Source of the DNA: an uncultured Collinsella sp.
GTDB taxonomy: Bacteria > Actinomycetota > Coriobacteriia > Coriobacteriales > Coriobacteriaceae
Direction: 5' to 3'
NCBI GenBank assembly: GCA_902494375.1
Contig: CABUTL010000047.1
Location: 1 to 8,206 of the forward strand
DNA length: 8,206 nucleotides
Under the pieces are notes generated by a model that saw only the letters and a program-made list of their open reading frames with translations, was not told the origin of the DNA and did no database searches. Every line of letters starts with the position of its first letter. Positions within the stretch are counted from its first letter, which is position 1. Shown here piece by piece: positions 1-5,005 of the stretch. Made by a program: the position numbers and the translations under genes.

Positions 1-1133
1 AGCAACAATGTTGTCGCATAGACGCATCCATTCCATATGCGCCCCACGGGCTCGGGGATACGCGAGAGCAGACGCGCGCATTTGGACATCACGGGAGAGA
101 CGATCGAACGCCGGTTTGCAGAAGACGGAAGCGTGAGGGCAACCGGCTGCTGTACCCGCTGCGCCTGTGACACCGCGACCCGGGGCACACTGGCAGCAGA
201 AAAGGTCACGGGCGACGGTGCAGGGAGACATAGCTCATACGCCGCACGCGCAGCATGCCCCAGTGCCATTGCACTCGCAAAGCGCTTGGCGGGATCGAGC
301 GCCATCGCCATGCAAATCACATCCGCCAGCGGAACGGGAATGCCGTGCGCCTCGCATTGCTCGCGCATGTCACGCCCCGGTTTGGGATCAGCCCCCGTCA
401 GGCAAAAGAACAGCAGTGCGCCAAGCGCGTAAATATCGCTGCGGACGCTCGTCTGCCCAAACCCAAACTGCTCGGGTGGCGCATAGGAACGCGTGCCAAA
501 CTTGACGGTGTCGGCGTCGGCGCCATCGCGCCAAACGCGCGCGATTCCCAGGTCAATAATCACCAGCGACGAGAAGATCATGCCGGCATCGGCCGCATAC
601 CTCACGCCCGATACGATGATGTTCGAGGGTTTAAGGTCGCGGTGGATTACCGGTACCCCCGGCTCCCCCGCAGCTGCAAAACCAGCATGCAGCTCGCCCA
701 CCGCTTCACACAGAACGGGATACAGCCCGCGGGCATAATCGGGCGTCGCCCCCAAGCGCCCCACCAGGGCCTCGAGTGTCTCGCCTTCGACATACTCCAT
801 CACCACGTCAAGCTCGTCGCCCACACGGCGACAATCGACGATTCGGGGTAAGTGCTCAAAACGACGACCGGCGCGCTGGGCCGCAAACAGGCGCTCATAT
901 GCTCCGCCAATCTGCACCGAAGCATCAATGCGCTTGCGGACAAAGGGACCGAGAGACCCGCCGCCAGAGCCCTCAAAATAGACGAGTTCGGTCGTCTCGA
1001 CATCCGAGCACTTGAGCACGCGCTCCACACGATAGCTGTCATCGCGGTCGAGCGACGCCAAATGCTCGACAAGTGAAGCAGTCAGCTCGTCATCGGAATA
1101 TGTTGGGCTCTGAGTATCCATGGCGTCCATCAT
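1..1133 (-). CDS. Hanks-type serine/threonine protein kinase, 3' end beyond window
   Basis: I translated 377 codons on the minus strand with no stop, so the gene is cut by the left edge. Numbering from the ATG at 1133, the catalytic loop HRDLKPSN has its Asp at residue 166. The metal-binding motif is DLG (in IIDLGIAR) instead of DFG. The activation segment ends FGTRSYAPPEQ, followed by SDIYALGALLFFCLTG, the usual helix-F region. A VRKRI stretch likely carries the ATP-binding lysine and AYERLF the helix-C glutamate. A canonical GxGxxG loop is not visible between the first two strands, where KCSDVETTELVYF appears; a Gly-rich SGGGSLG lies just before the lysine. After the kinase fold comes a Pro/Ser/Val-rich linker, and the last visible residues (VYATTLL) could begin a membrane helix. 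In-frame ATGs lie at 1133, 1130 and 1121; none has a good ribosome binding site. It probably phosphorylates Ser/Thr on unknown targets, perhaps with the HTH protein encoded just upstream. Confidence 0.88.
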   Translation of the reverse strand, partial: MMDAMDTQSPTYSDDELTASLVEHLASLDRDDSYRVERVLKCSDVETTELVYFEGSGGGSLGPFVRKRIDASVQIGGAYERLFAAQRAGRRFEHLPRIVDCRRVGDELDVVMEYVEGETLEALVGRLGATPDYARGLYPVLCEAVGELHAGFAAAGEPGVPVIHRDLKPSNIIVSGVRYAADAGMIFSSLVIIDLGIARVWRDGADADTVKFGTRSYAPPEQFGFGQTSVRSDIYALGALLFFCLTGADPKPGRDMREQCEAHGIPVPLADVICMAMALDPAKRFASAMALGHAARAAYELCLPAPSPVTFSAASVPRVAVSQAQRVQQPVALTLPSSANRRSIVSPVMSKCARLLSRIPEPVGRIWNGCVYATTLL

Positions 1134-1139
1134 AACGCA

Positions 1140-1169
1140 GGGTGCGGACACCCCATGGTGTCCGCACCC
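1140..1169 (-). terminator. Perfect 13-bp hairpin between HTH gene and kinase gene
   Basis: Positions 1140-1152 (GGGTGCGGACACC) and 1157-1169 are perfect reverse complements separated by a 4-nt loop. The hairpin lies about 50 nt after the stop of the HTH gene and ends 7 nt before the first possible kinase ATG. Neither strand has a proper U tract after it; on the plus strand the following bases are CGTTCGTTTGC. It could be a U-poor terminator or attenuator for the minus-strand transcript, or a structure acting on kinase translation. The fold is certain from the sequence; the role is inferred. Confidence 0.5.
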
Positions 1170-1220
1170 CGTTCGTTTGCATGGTTGTTCTGGTGATACC
1201 GCCGGCTCAGCCATCGGCCA

Positions 1221-1643
1221 CTAACTCACCGTTTCCTCGCCAAAGCGATACAGCTCCTCGTTGACCTTTTGGAGGCTACAGCCACGGTCGATGCAAAAGA
1301 TAATGATTGCATCGCGACGGTCCTTGCAGTTGAGGACGCTCACTCCGGCAGCCGTCAGGGCGCGGTTGGTCTCCTTCATCGACAGCGCCATTGCAAAGGC
1401 AATCTGCAGCACCTTATTGCGGCTCGGATTACGCGAACCGGTAAAGATCTGATAGCCAAAGGTCTCGTTGAGGTCGGCCATACGCACCACGCGCGAGCGC
1501 TCGAGCCCCTTTTCTTCCAAAAGCTGTTTCAGATACTCCGAAAGCGACGGGGCGGCAAAGTCGTGCTCTTTGATATAGCCATCGATGTTTGGCGCGTCGA
1601 GAAGTTCATTGAGTAACTCGTCCGTTAGCTTTTTATCGGGCAT
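1221..1643 (-). CDS. Helix-turn-helix protein associated with the Ser/Thr kinase
   Basis: The product has 140 residues. Residues about 36-92 (SEYLKQLLEEKG, then the segment GYQIFTGSRNPSR and KVLQIAFAMALSMKETNRAL) look like a divergent XRE/lambda-repressor-type helix-turn-helix. A C-terminal part (DRRDAIIIFCIDRGCSLQKVNEELYRFGEE) resembles small HTH proteins that I recall as common beside protein kinases in Gram-positive bacteria. The ATG at 1643 is supported by a strong ribosome binding site (GGAGGTG, 1651-1657, 7 nt spacing). It sits 39 nt after the lipoprotein gene and 87 nt before the kinase gene, all on the same strand. It may bind DNA, or it may be an adaptor or substrate of the kinase. 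It has no enzyme motif. The family assignment rests on recalled pattern only. Confidence 0.75.
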   Translation of the reverse strand: MPDKKLTDELLNELLDAPNIDGYIKEHDFAAPSLSEYLKQLLEEKGLERSRVVRMADLNETFGYQIFTGSRNPSRNKVLQIAFAMALSMKETNRALTAAGVSVLNCKDRRDAIIIFCIDRGCSLQKVNEELYRFGEETVS

Positions 1644-1682
1644 ACGACCTCACCTCCCATACGGCGCAGCAGTAGCGACATG

Positions 1683-2228
1683 CTAGGCCAGCACCCAGCT
1701 TGCAGCGGCAGACTTATCAAACACGTTGGCAAAATAGAGAGCCTTCTTGATGTCACCATCAAAGTAGATATTGCCCGCCACGGAGCCACCGGCGGCAAGG
1801 GTACCAGACTGCAGCTCATCGGAACCCTCGCTGTAATAACCCTGGTTCTGCTGAGCACCGTTGACGTCCTCGCCCTTCCAGTCGTAGACATTGTAGTCCG
1901 CGCCCTCATCGCCATTGTTGACGTACGTGACGTGAATACCCGTCATGGTCGAACCGTCAAAATTTGTGAGACCGGGTTGGACGGAATCGACGACGACGGA
2001 AAGACCGGCAGTCGTGGTCACCGTCGTGCCAACAGCCAGGTCAGTCGTAGGCTGTTCTTCCTTCTTCGTCTCTTCCTTCTTGTCGCCATCGTCGGCATCC
2101 TCGGTGACGGTCGCCTTATCGCTACCGCAACCGGCAAGAAGACCGGCAGTCCCCAAAGCGACGGTGGCGAATGCGCCAAGTGCAGCGCGACGGCTCAGCA
2201 GCACTTCGTTTTCGAGCTTATTCATCAT
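1683..2228 (-). CDS. DUF4352-like lipoprotein
   Basis: The product has 181 residues from the ATG at 2228, or 180 from the adjacent ATG at 2225. The second ATG is better spaced from the GGAAGGA ribosome binding site at 2232-2238. The N-terminus carries a twin-arginine-like SRRAALG (Arg 13-14), a hydrophobic stretch and a lipobox LLAGC with Cys34, so it is probably lipidated and exported, perhaps by the Tat route. A Lys/Glu/Asp-rich linker (about 37-60) tethers a beta-rich domain (about 62-181) with HVTYVNNGDE, YSEGSDELQSGTLAAGGSVAGNIYF and a C-terminal ASWVL. This matches the general pattern of DUF4352 telokin-like extracellular domains. Its molecular role is unknown. Its neighbours, an HTH protein and a kinase, suggest a cell-envelope sensing group, but that is inference. 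Confidence 0.8.
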   Translation of the reverse strand: MMNKLENEVLLSRRAALGAFATVALGTAGLLAGCGSDKATVTEDADDGDKKEETKKEEQPTTDLAVGTTVTTTAGLSVVVDSVQPGLTNFDGSTMTGIHVTYVNNGDEGADYNVYDWKGEDVNGAQQNQGYYSEGSDELQSGTLAAGGSVAGNIYFDGDIKKALYFANVFDKSAAASWVLA

Positions 2229-2230
2229 GC

Positions 2231-2284
2231 ATCCTTCCTACGATCCGGCTACCGCGCCGGCACACAGCACATCGTAGGAAGGAT
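2231..2284 (-). promoter_or_regulatory. Inverted repeat enclosing the lipoprotein ribosome binding site
   Basis: ATCCTTCCTACGAT at 2231-2244 is matched perfectly by its reverse complement at 2271-2284, with 26 nt between. In the minus-strand transcript the downstream arm contains the ribosome binding site GGAAGGA, 3-6 nt before the start codon. The upstream arm would act as an anti-ribosome-binding-site strand. The spacer holds a further inner stem (CCGGC with GCCGG, 6-nt loop). If transcription starts upstream of 2284, this hairpin would hide the ribosome binding site. The repeat is seen directly; the regulatory role is inferred. Confidence 0.6.
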
Positions 2285-2298
2285 TAAACTTGAATTCA

Positions 2299-2313
2299 TT
2301 AGCTGAGAGCTAA
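2299..2313. repeat. Short palindrome upstream of lipoprotein gene
   Basis: TTAGCT and AGCTAA form a perfect 6-bp inverted repeat around GAG. The neighbouring TGAATTCA (2291-2298) is also palindromic. It lies in the gap of about 105 bp between the membrane-protein gene and the lipoprotein leader. It could be an operator or a weak terminator stem; there is no U tract. Confidence 0.3.
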
Positions 2314-2389
2314 GGTTGCGGTAAACGGCCAATGCAGTTATCCAAACACCAAGCAAACGCACTTTGCGCGACCTTCTGCTGGCAGTGCA

Positions 2390-2713
2390 TCAACCCACCG
2401 TGACGGATTCTCCGGTAAAGGTACTGATCATCAGCAGGACAAAGAACACCAGGTAGCCGACACTCAGTGGGTACGCAATGACCAGGAAGACGGCCCAGCC
2501 GACATTGGTTTTACCGTCGGCACGACGTTGTTCGCGATTGCGGCAGAGCCAAATCGTCACGCCAATAGCCACAATCAGCAACACAAGCGCCGCCGCGGCA
2601 AGCCCGGCAAGCACAAACATAACACCAATGCTCACAGCAATAACCGGAAGCAACAACAAGCCGCACCCACACCCACCGGGACTATAAACGGCAGACTGTC
2701 GGCATCGCCCCAT
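2390..2713 (-). CDS. Small membrane protein of unknown function
   Basis: From the ATG at 2713 the product has 107 residues. GGAG ends 5 nt before this ATG, so I prefer it. The frame is open to a GTG at 2743 that overlaps the last base of the higA stop codon, which would add 10 residues and give translational coupling. Residues about 18-57 form a long hydrophobic block, probably two close-packed membrane helices. They are followed by a basic stretch (CRNREQRRADGK) and a third helix at about 72-98. A Gly/Cys-rich GGCGCG precedes the first helix. I recognise no family. Its tight linkage to higA may be chance or may mean co-expression with the toxin-antitoxin pair. Confidence 0.65.
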   Translation of the reverse strand: MGRCRQSAVYSPGGCGCGLLLLPVIAVSIGVMFVLAGLAAAALVLLIVAIGVTIWLCRNREQRRADGKTNVGWAVFLVIAYPLSVGYLVFFVLLMISTFTGESVTVG

Positions 2714-2742
2714 CGTCACTCCAACCTCAACATCTTTGAACA

Positions 2743-3084
2743 CTACAATGCGATAGCCTGCTGAACAGGAACGATCTTATCCAGTTCCGGTTCGATGCGC
2801 CTCTTTTCCGCCTCGAGGTCAAACGCTATCTGGGCGCGCAGCCAATAACCATCCGTCAGGCCAAAGTAGCGGCAAAGGCGAAGGTCGGTGTCAGCCGTCA
2901 CACGACGCCTTCCCAAGATAATCTGCCCAATGCGTTGGGCCGGAATCCCGGTCTCCTTAGCAAGGCGATATTGAGAAATGCCCATAGGGAGAAGAAATTC
3001 CTCTTTGAGAAGCTCACCAGGAGTCACCGGTGACAGCAAATCGGGCGCAGTCTCATCACTTGTGATAATCGACGATTTCGACAT
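2743..3084 (-). CDS. higA: HigA-type antitoxin
   Basis: The product has 113 residues from the ATG at 3084. The frame stays open further upstream to 3138, but that extension lies wholly inside the toxin gene and family length favours 3084. TPGELLKEEFLLPMGISQYRLA leads into an XRE-type helix-turn-helix (about 36-60: SQYRLAKETGIPAQRIGQIILGRR), then ADTDLRLCRYFGLTDGYWLRAQIAFDLEAEK. This is the classic HigA/VapI arrangement. Family members bind and neutralise the HigB toxin and repress their own promoter. The start overlaps the end of the toxin gene by 29 nt, giving the toxin-first order typical of higBA. Confidence 0.93.
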   Translation of the reverse strand: MSKSSIITSDETAPDLLSPVTPGELLKEEFLLPMGISQYRLAKETGIPAQRIGQIILGRRRVTADTDLRLCRYFGLTDGYWLRAQIAFDLEAEKRRIEPELDKIVPVQQAIAL

Positions 3085-3337
3085 TCCAAGCCATCCCCCG
3101 TCTCCACTCAAAACAGACCCGATAGCGCTCATTAACACGGATGCTATATTGGCCGGCGCGATCGCCCTTCAGCGCTTCAAGACGATTGCCCGGAGGAACG
3201 CGAAGATCATCAAGTGAAGCACAGACCTGCAGTTGACGAATCTTCCTCAATGCGACCCGCTCAAAGGGTACAAACCTCCTGACCCGCACACCCATCGCAA
3301 AACGTTCGGTATCCTCATCTTTGTACGATGCAATCAT
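3056..3337 (-). CDS. higB: HigB/RelE-type toxin, mRNA interferase
   Basis: The product has 93 residues, the usual length for this family. It carries RLEALKGDRAGQYSIRVNERYRVCFEW (residues 52-78) and ends in VEIVDYHK. This matches HigB family proteins, in which the basic core (Lys57, Arg60, Arg73) and the C-terminal Tyr-His (91-92) are the conserved elements. HigB toxins cleave mRNA on the ribosome and are held inactive by HigA. The ATG at 3337 has AAGGCGA upstream. The gene follows the deacetylase gene on the same strand after about 100 nt, but a TATAAT and palindromes in that gap suggest its own promoter. No key residue appears lost, so the toxin is probably intact. Confidence 0.92.
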   Translation of the reverse strand: MIASYKDEDTERFAMGVRVRRFVPFERVALRKIRQLQVCASLDDLRVPPGNRLEALKGDRAGQYSIRVNERYRVCFEWRRGMAWNVEIVDYHK

Positions 3338-3348
3338 AGTATCGCCTT

Positions 3349-3394
3349 ACGTTAATAACGTCAAACGTTTCTATAGACTTACATCTCTATTATA
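3349..3394 (-). promoter_or_regulatory. higBA promoter and likely autoregulatory operator
   Basis: Read on the minus strand, a perfect -10 box TATAAT lies at 3394-3389; no good -35 box is visible. Between it and the higB start are two palindromes: a 13-bp ACGTTA-A-TAACGT (3349-3361) and an 8-bp AAACGTTT (3363-3370). Both share the core AACGTT or ACGTT. They are well placed to bind the HigA dimer and repress transcription, as known for the family. Operator function is inferred from position and symmetry. Confidence 0.6.
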
Positions 3395-3438
3395 CCGTAC
3401 ATCTGTTCGTGTTTCCTAGAACAAGTATCCTTCGGCAA

Positions 3439-4626
3439 TTAAGCAAGCAAAAGCAATCGTTTGTAGACATCGAGGCCTTTGAGCAGGATTTCCTCGTCAA
3501 AGAGCATGGTATCAGTATGCAGGACACTCGTGGCATAGGCGGGGCAGCCCTCGTCGTCACTCGGATTATCCTGACTGACAGGAACGCCCGTGCCTAGCAG
3601 GAAAAACACGCCCGGCAGATGGCGCTGATAGAACGCAAAATCCTCGGCGATCAGCAGCGGCTCGTCCACAAGTTGCAGCTCGGACAAGGCAGGCGCAATG
3701 CAGGCAAACAGCTCGGGGTCGTTATCGACTGGCGGATAGCCCTCGGCAAAATCGAGATCGTACGTGCAGCCCGTTGCGGCGCAGGCATCGTCCAACACGC
3801 GGCGCACGCCCTCGCGCGCACGGTCGAACATACCGTCCGTAAACACGCGCAGGCTGCCAGCCACATGGGCCTCCCCTGCCACCGCATTGCAGACGGTGCC
3901 GGCCTGAAGCAGGCCGAACTTACCAATGCAGGGCTCGTCGGCACCCAACTCGTCCATGAGCTCGCGCTCGGCAACCAAGAACTTGGCAGCCGCCAGTGCC
4001 GCATCGTGCGACTCCTCGACTGGAACGCCGTAGGTCTTGGCGATATGGATGCTCGCGCCATGGATATGAATGTGCGTCTCGCTTGAGCGCGCCAGCAGCG
4101 GACCGGAACAGCTTGCCAACGTGCCGGCGGGCAAATCGGGCCATACGTGGAAGCCAAAAATGCGGTCGACGCCATAGCGCTCGAATACGCCGCTCTCACA
4201 CACCGTCTTGGCGCCACCGATCGTTTCCTCGGCCGGCTGGAACACAAAGAGCACGTTGCGCTTGATGACGCCCGGTTGCTCGCGAATCGTGCGGTCGACA
4301 TGCGTCGCGGCGGCAAGCGCCATGGCCATGTGTCCATCGTGTCCGCACGCATGCATCTTGCCGGGATGGGTCGAGGCGAAGGCCGCACCCGTCGCCTCCG
4401 CGATGGGCAGTGCGTCCATATCGGCGCGAATCGCCGTGGCATGCGCGGCGCCCGTGCCAGCGTCGAAGAAAGCGCAAACACAGCTGGGGCAGGGATGGAC
4501 CACTTCACAGGCAAGCGAGGCGAGCACGCCCTCTATATAGGCTATGGTTTGAGGAAGCTCGAAATCGAGCTCCGGAATGCGATGCAGGTCGCGACGATAG
4601 CGACGAAGTTCTTGGAGCTCGGTCAT
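3439..4626 (-). CDS. M20-family amidohydrolase, probable N-acetyl-L,L-diaminopimelate deacetylase
   Basis: The product has 395 residues from the ATG at 4626, which has AAAGGA a few nt upstream. The frame is open further up to 4875, but the extra 83 residues look non-coding and run under the riboswitch. The N-terminus RRYRRDLHRIPEL and the motifs RADMDALPI, MHACGHDGH (Cys94, His96), FQPAEE (Glu133-134), FHVWPDLPAGT (His160) and the C-terminal LHTD (His370) are those of the M20D amidohydrolase group, which includes B. subtilis YkuR and aminoacyl-hydrolases. The dimerisation-domain segment reads GASIHIAKTYG where many relatives have GKGGHAA. These enzymes use one or two metal ions to remove N-acyl groups. 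Divergence from a dap operon that uses the acetyl branch (DapH) makes N-acetyl-DAP the likely substrate. An N-acyl-amino-acid or hippurate-type hydrolase remains possible. Confidence 0.8.
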   Translation of the reverse strand: MTELQELRRYRRDLHRIPELDFELPQTIAYIEGVLASLACEVVHPCPSCVCAFFDAGTGAAHATAIRADMDALPIAEATGAAFASTHPGKMHACGHDGHMAMALAAATHVDRTIREQPGVIKRNVLFVFQPAEETIGGAKTVCESGVFERYGVDRIFGFHVWPDLPAGTLASCSGPLLARSSETHIHIHGASIHIAKTYGVPVEESHDAALAAAKFLVAERELMDELGADEPCIGKFGLLQAGTVCNAVAGEAHVAGSLRVFTDGMFDRAREGVRRVLDDACAATGCTYDLDFAEGYPPVDNDPELFACIAPALSELQLVDEPLLIAEDFAFYQRHLPGVFFLLGTGVPVSQDNPSDDEGCPAYATSVLHTDTMLFDEEILLKGLDVYKRLLLLA

Positions 4627-4657
4627 AAAGGATCCTTTCATGGGGCATATCCATTCC

Positions 4658-4683
4658 CACAATATTGTGATGCAGAATTGTGA
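4658..4683. promoter_or_regulatory. Palindrome plus repeated half-site upstream of the deacetylase gene
   Basis: CACAATATTGTG (4658-4669) is a perfect 12-bp palindrome. Its half-site ATTGTGA (4664-4670) recurs at 4677-4683, 13 bp (just over one helical turn) further on. It lies 32-57 bp upstream of the deacetylase start and far from the lysine operon start. It looks like a regulator binding site. I cannot name the regulator, and no convincing deacetylase promoter stands out. Confidence 0.4.
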
Positions 4684-4737
4684 CGCCCTTGTTTCTAGCA
4701 TATCCCTGCATTTTTTAAACGTTATATACGAATACTC

Positions 4738-4766
4738 TTGTTTGGTAAAGTGCAACGTGGTAGGGT
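4738..4766 (+). promoter_or_regulatory. Candidate promoter of the lysine/DAP operon
   Basis: TTGTTT (4738-4743) and TAGGGT (4761-4766) are spaced by 17 bp, giving a start near 4773, just before the 5' strand of the riboswitch P1 stem. The -10 box is a poor match, so the call rests mainly on spacing and position. Confidence 0.4.
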
Positions 4767-4777
4767 CGTTACCACTT

Positions 4778-4934
4778 GATAGAGGCGCGGGCACGAAGAG
4801 CCGCGGGCGAGCCGGCAGGCTTTGACCCCGCGGGGAGGCGAAACCCGCCGAACTGGGTTTTTCGGGCACGAACAACCTGGTGGGCCTGCGGGAAACACCC
4901 GCAGGACTGTCTGCAGCAATGCGGGAGCGCTATC
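4778..4934 (+). ncRNA. Lysine riboswitch aptamer (L box)
   Basis: The conserved L-box elements occur in order. GATAGAGGCGCG at the 5' side is nearly identical to the B. subtilis lysC leader. GCCGAA lies near 4848. A P4 stem with eight perfect pairs (4885-4892 with 4898-4905) is followed by ACTGTC. P5 is capped by a GCAA tetraloop (4911-4915 with 4920-4924), and GGGAGCGCTATC closes the aptamer. P1 pairs GATAG (4778-4782) with CTATC (4930-4934). The family binds lysine and lowers expression of lysine synthesis or uptake genes. Here it heads a LysA-DapA-DapB-DapH operon, which fits. Confidence 0.93.
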
Positions 4935-4992
4935 CGGACATGGGGTCCACGCTATGCGGATTCGATGCGCCGATGGCGCCGTCTGGATAGCG
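4928..4992 (+). promoter_or_regulatory. Riboswitch expression platform: 12-bp helix competing with P1
   Basis: CGCTATCCGGAC (4928-4939) pairs over 12 positions, one of them G-U, with GTCTGGATAGCG (4981-4992). The left strand contains the whole 3' side of P1 (4930-4934), so this helix and the lysine-bound aptamer exclude each other. The right strand ends at the weak ribosome binding site GCGAGG (4990-4995). Inside lies a GCGCC-GAT-GGCGC hairpin with no U tract, so translational control is more likely than termination. Confidence 0.6.
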
Positions 4993-5005
4993 AGGTTTAC
5001 GGGAC

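Noticed and set aside
37..1076. Several plus-strand open frames of 74-198 codons at the left edge
   Set aside because: They lie opposite the kinase gene, whose HRDLKPSN, DLG and APPE motifs show the true frame.
3400..3438. Possible terminator after the deacetylase gene
   Set aside because: Only a weak 5-bp TGTTC/GAACA pairing is present, without a U tract.
3651..4514. A 287-codon minus-strand frame inside the deacetylase gene
   Set aside because: Out of frame with the M20 protein and rich in Arg/Ser/Pro/Ala, as expected for a shifted GC-rich frame.
4627..4875. N-terminal extension of the deacetylase frame by 83 residues
   Set aside because: Homology begins at MTELQELRRYRRDLH, the ribosome binding site fits the ATG at 4626, and the extension runs antisense to the riboswitch.
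4967..4980. GCGCC-GAT-GGCGC hairpin as an intrinsic terminator of the riboswitch
   Set aside because: It is short and followed by CGTCTGGATAG, with no run of T, so termination is not supported.
4940..4990. A 16-codon upstream frame (ATG 4940 to TAG 4990) between riboswitch and lysA
   Set aside because: Its only possible ribosome binding site, GGGAG, is a conserved aptamer element 12 nt away, and the peptide is not lysine rich. The frame could arise by chance.
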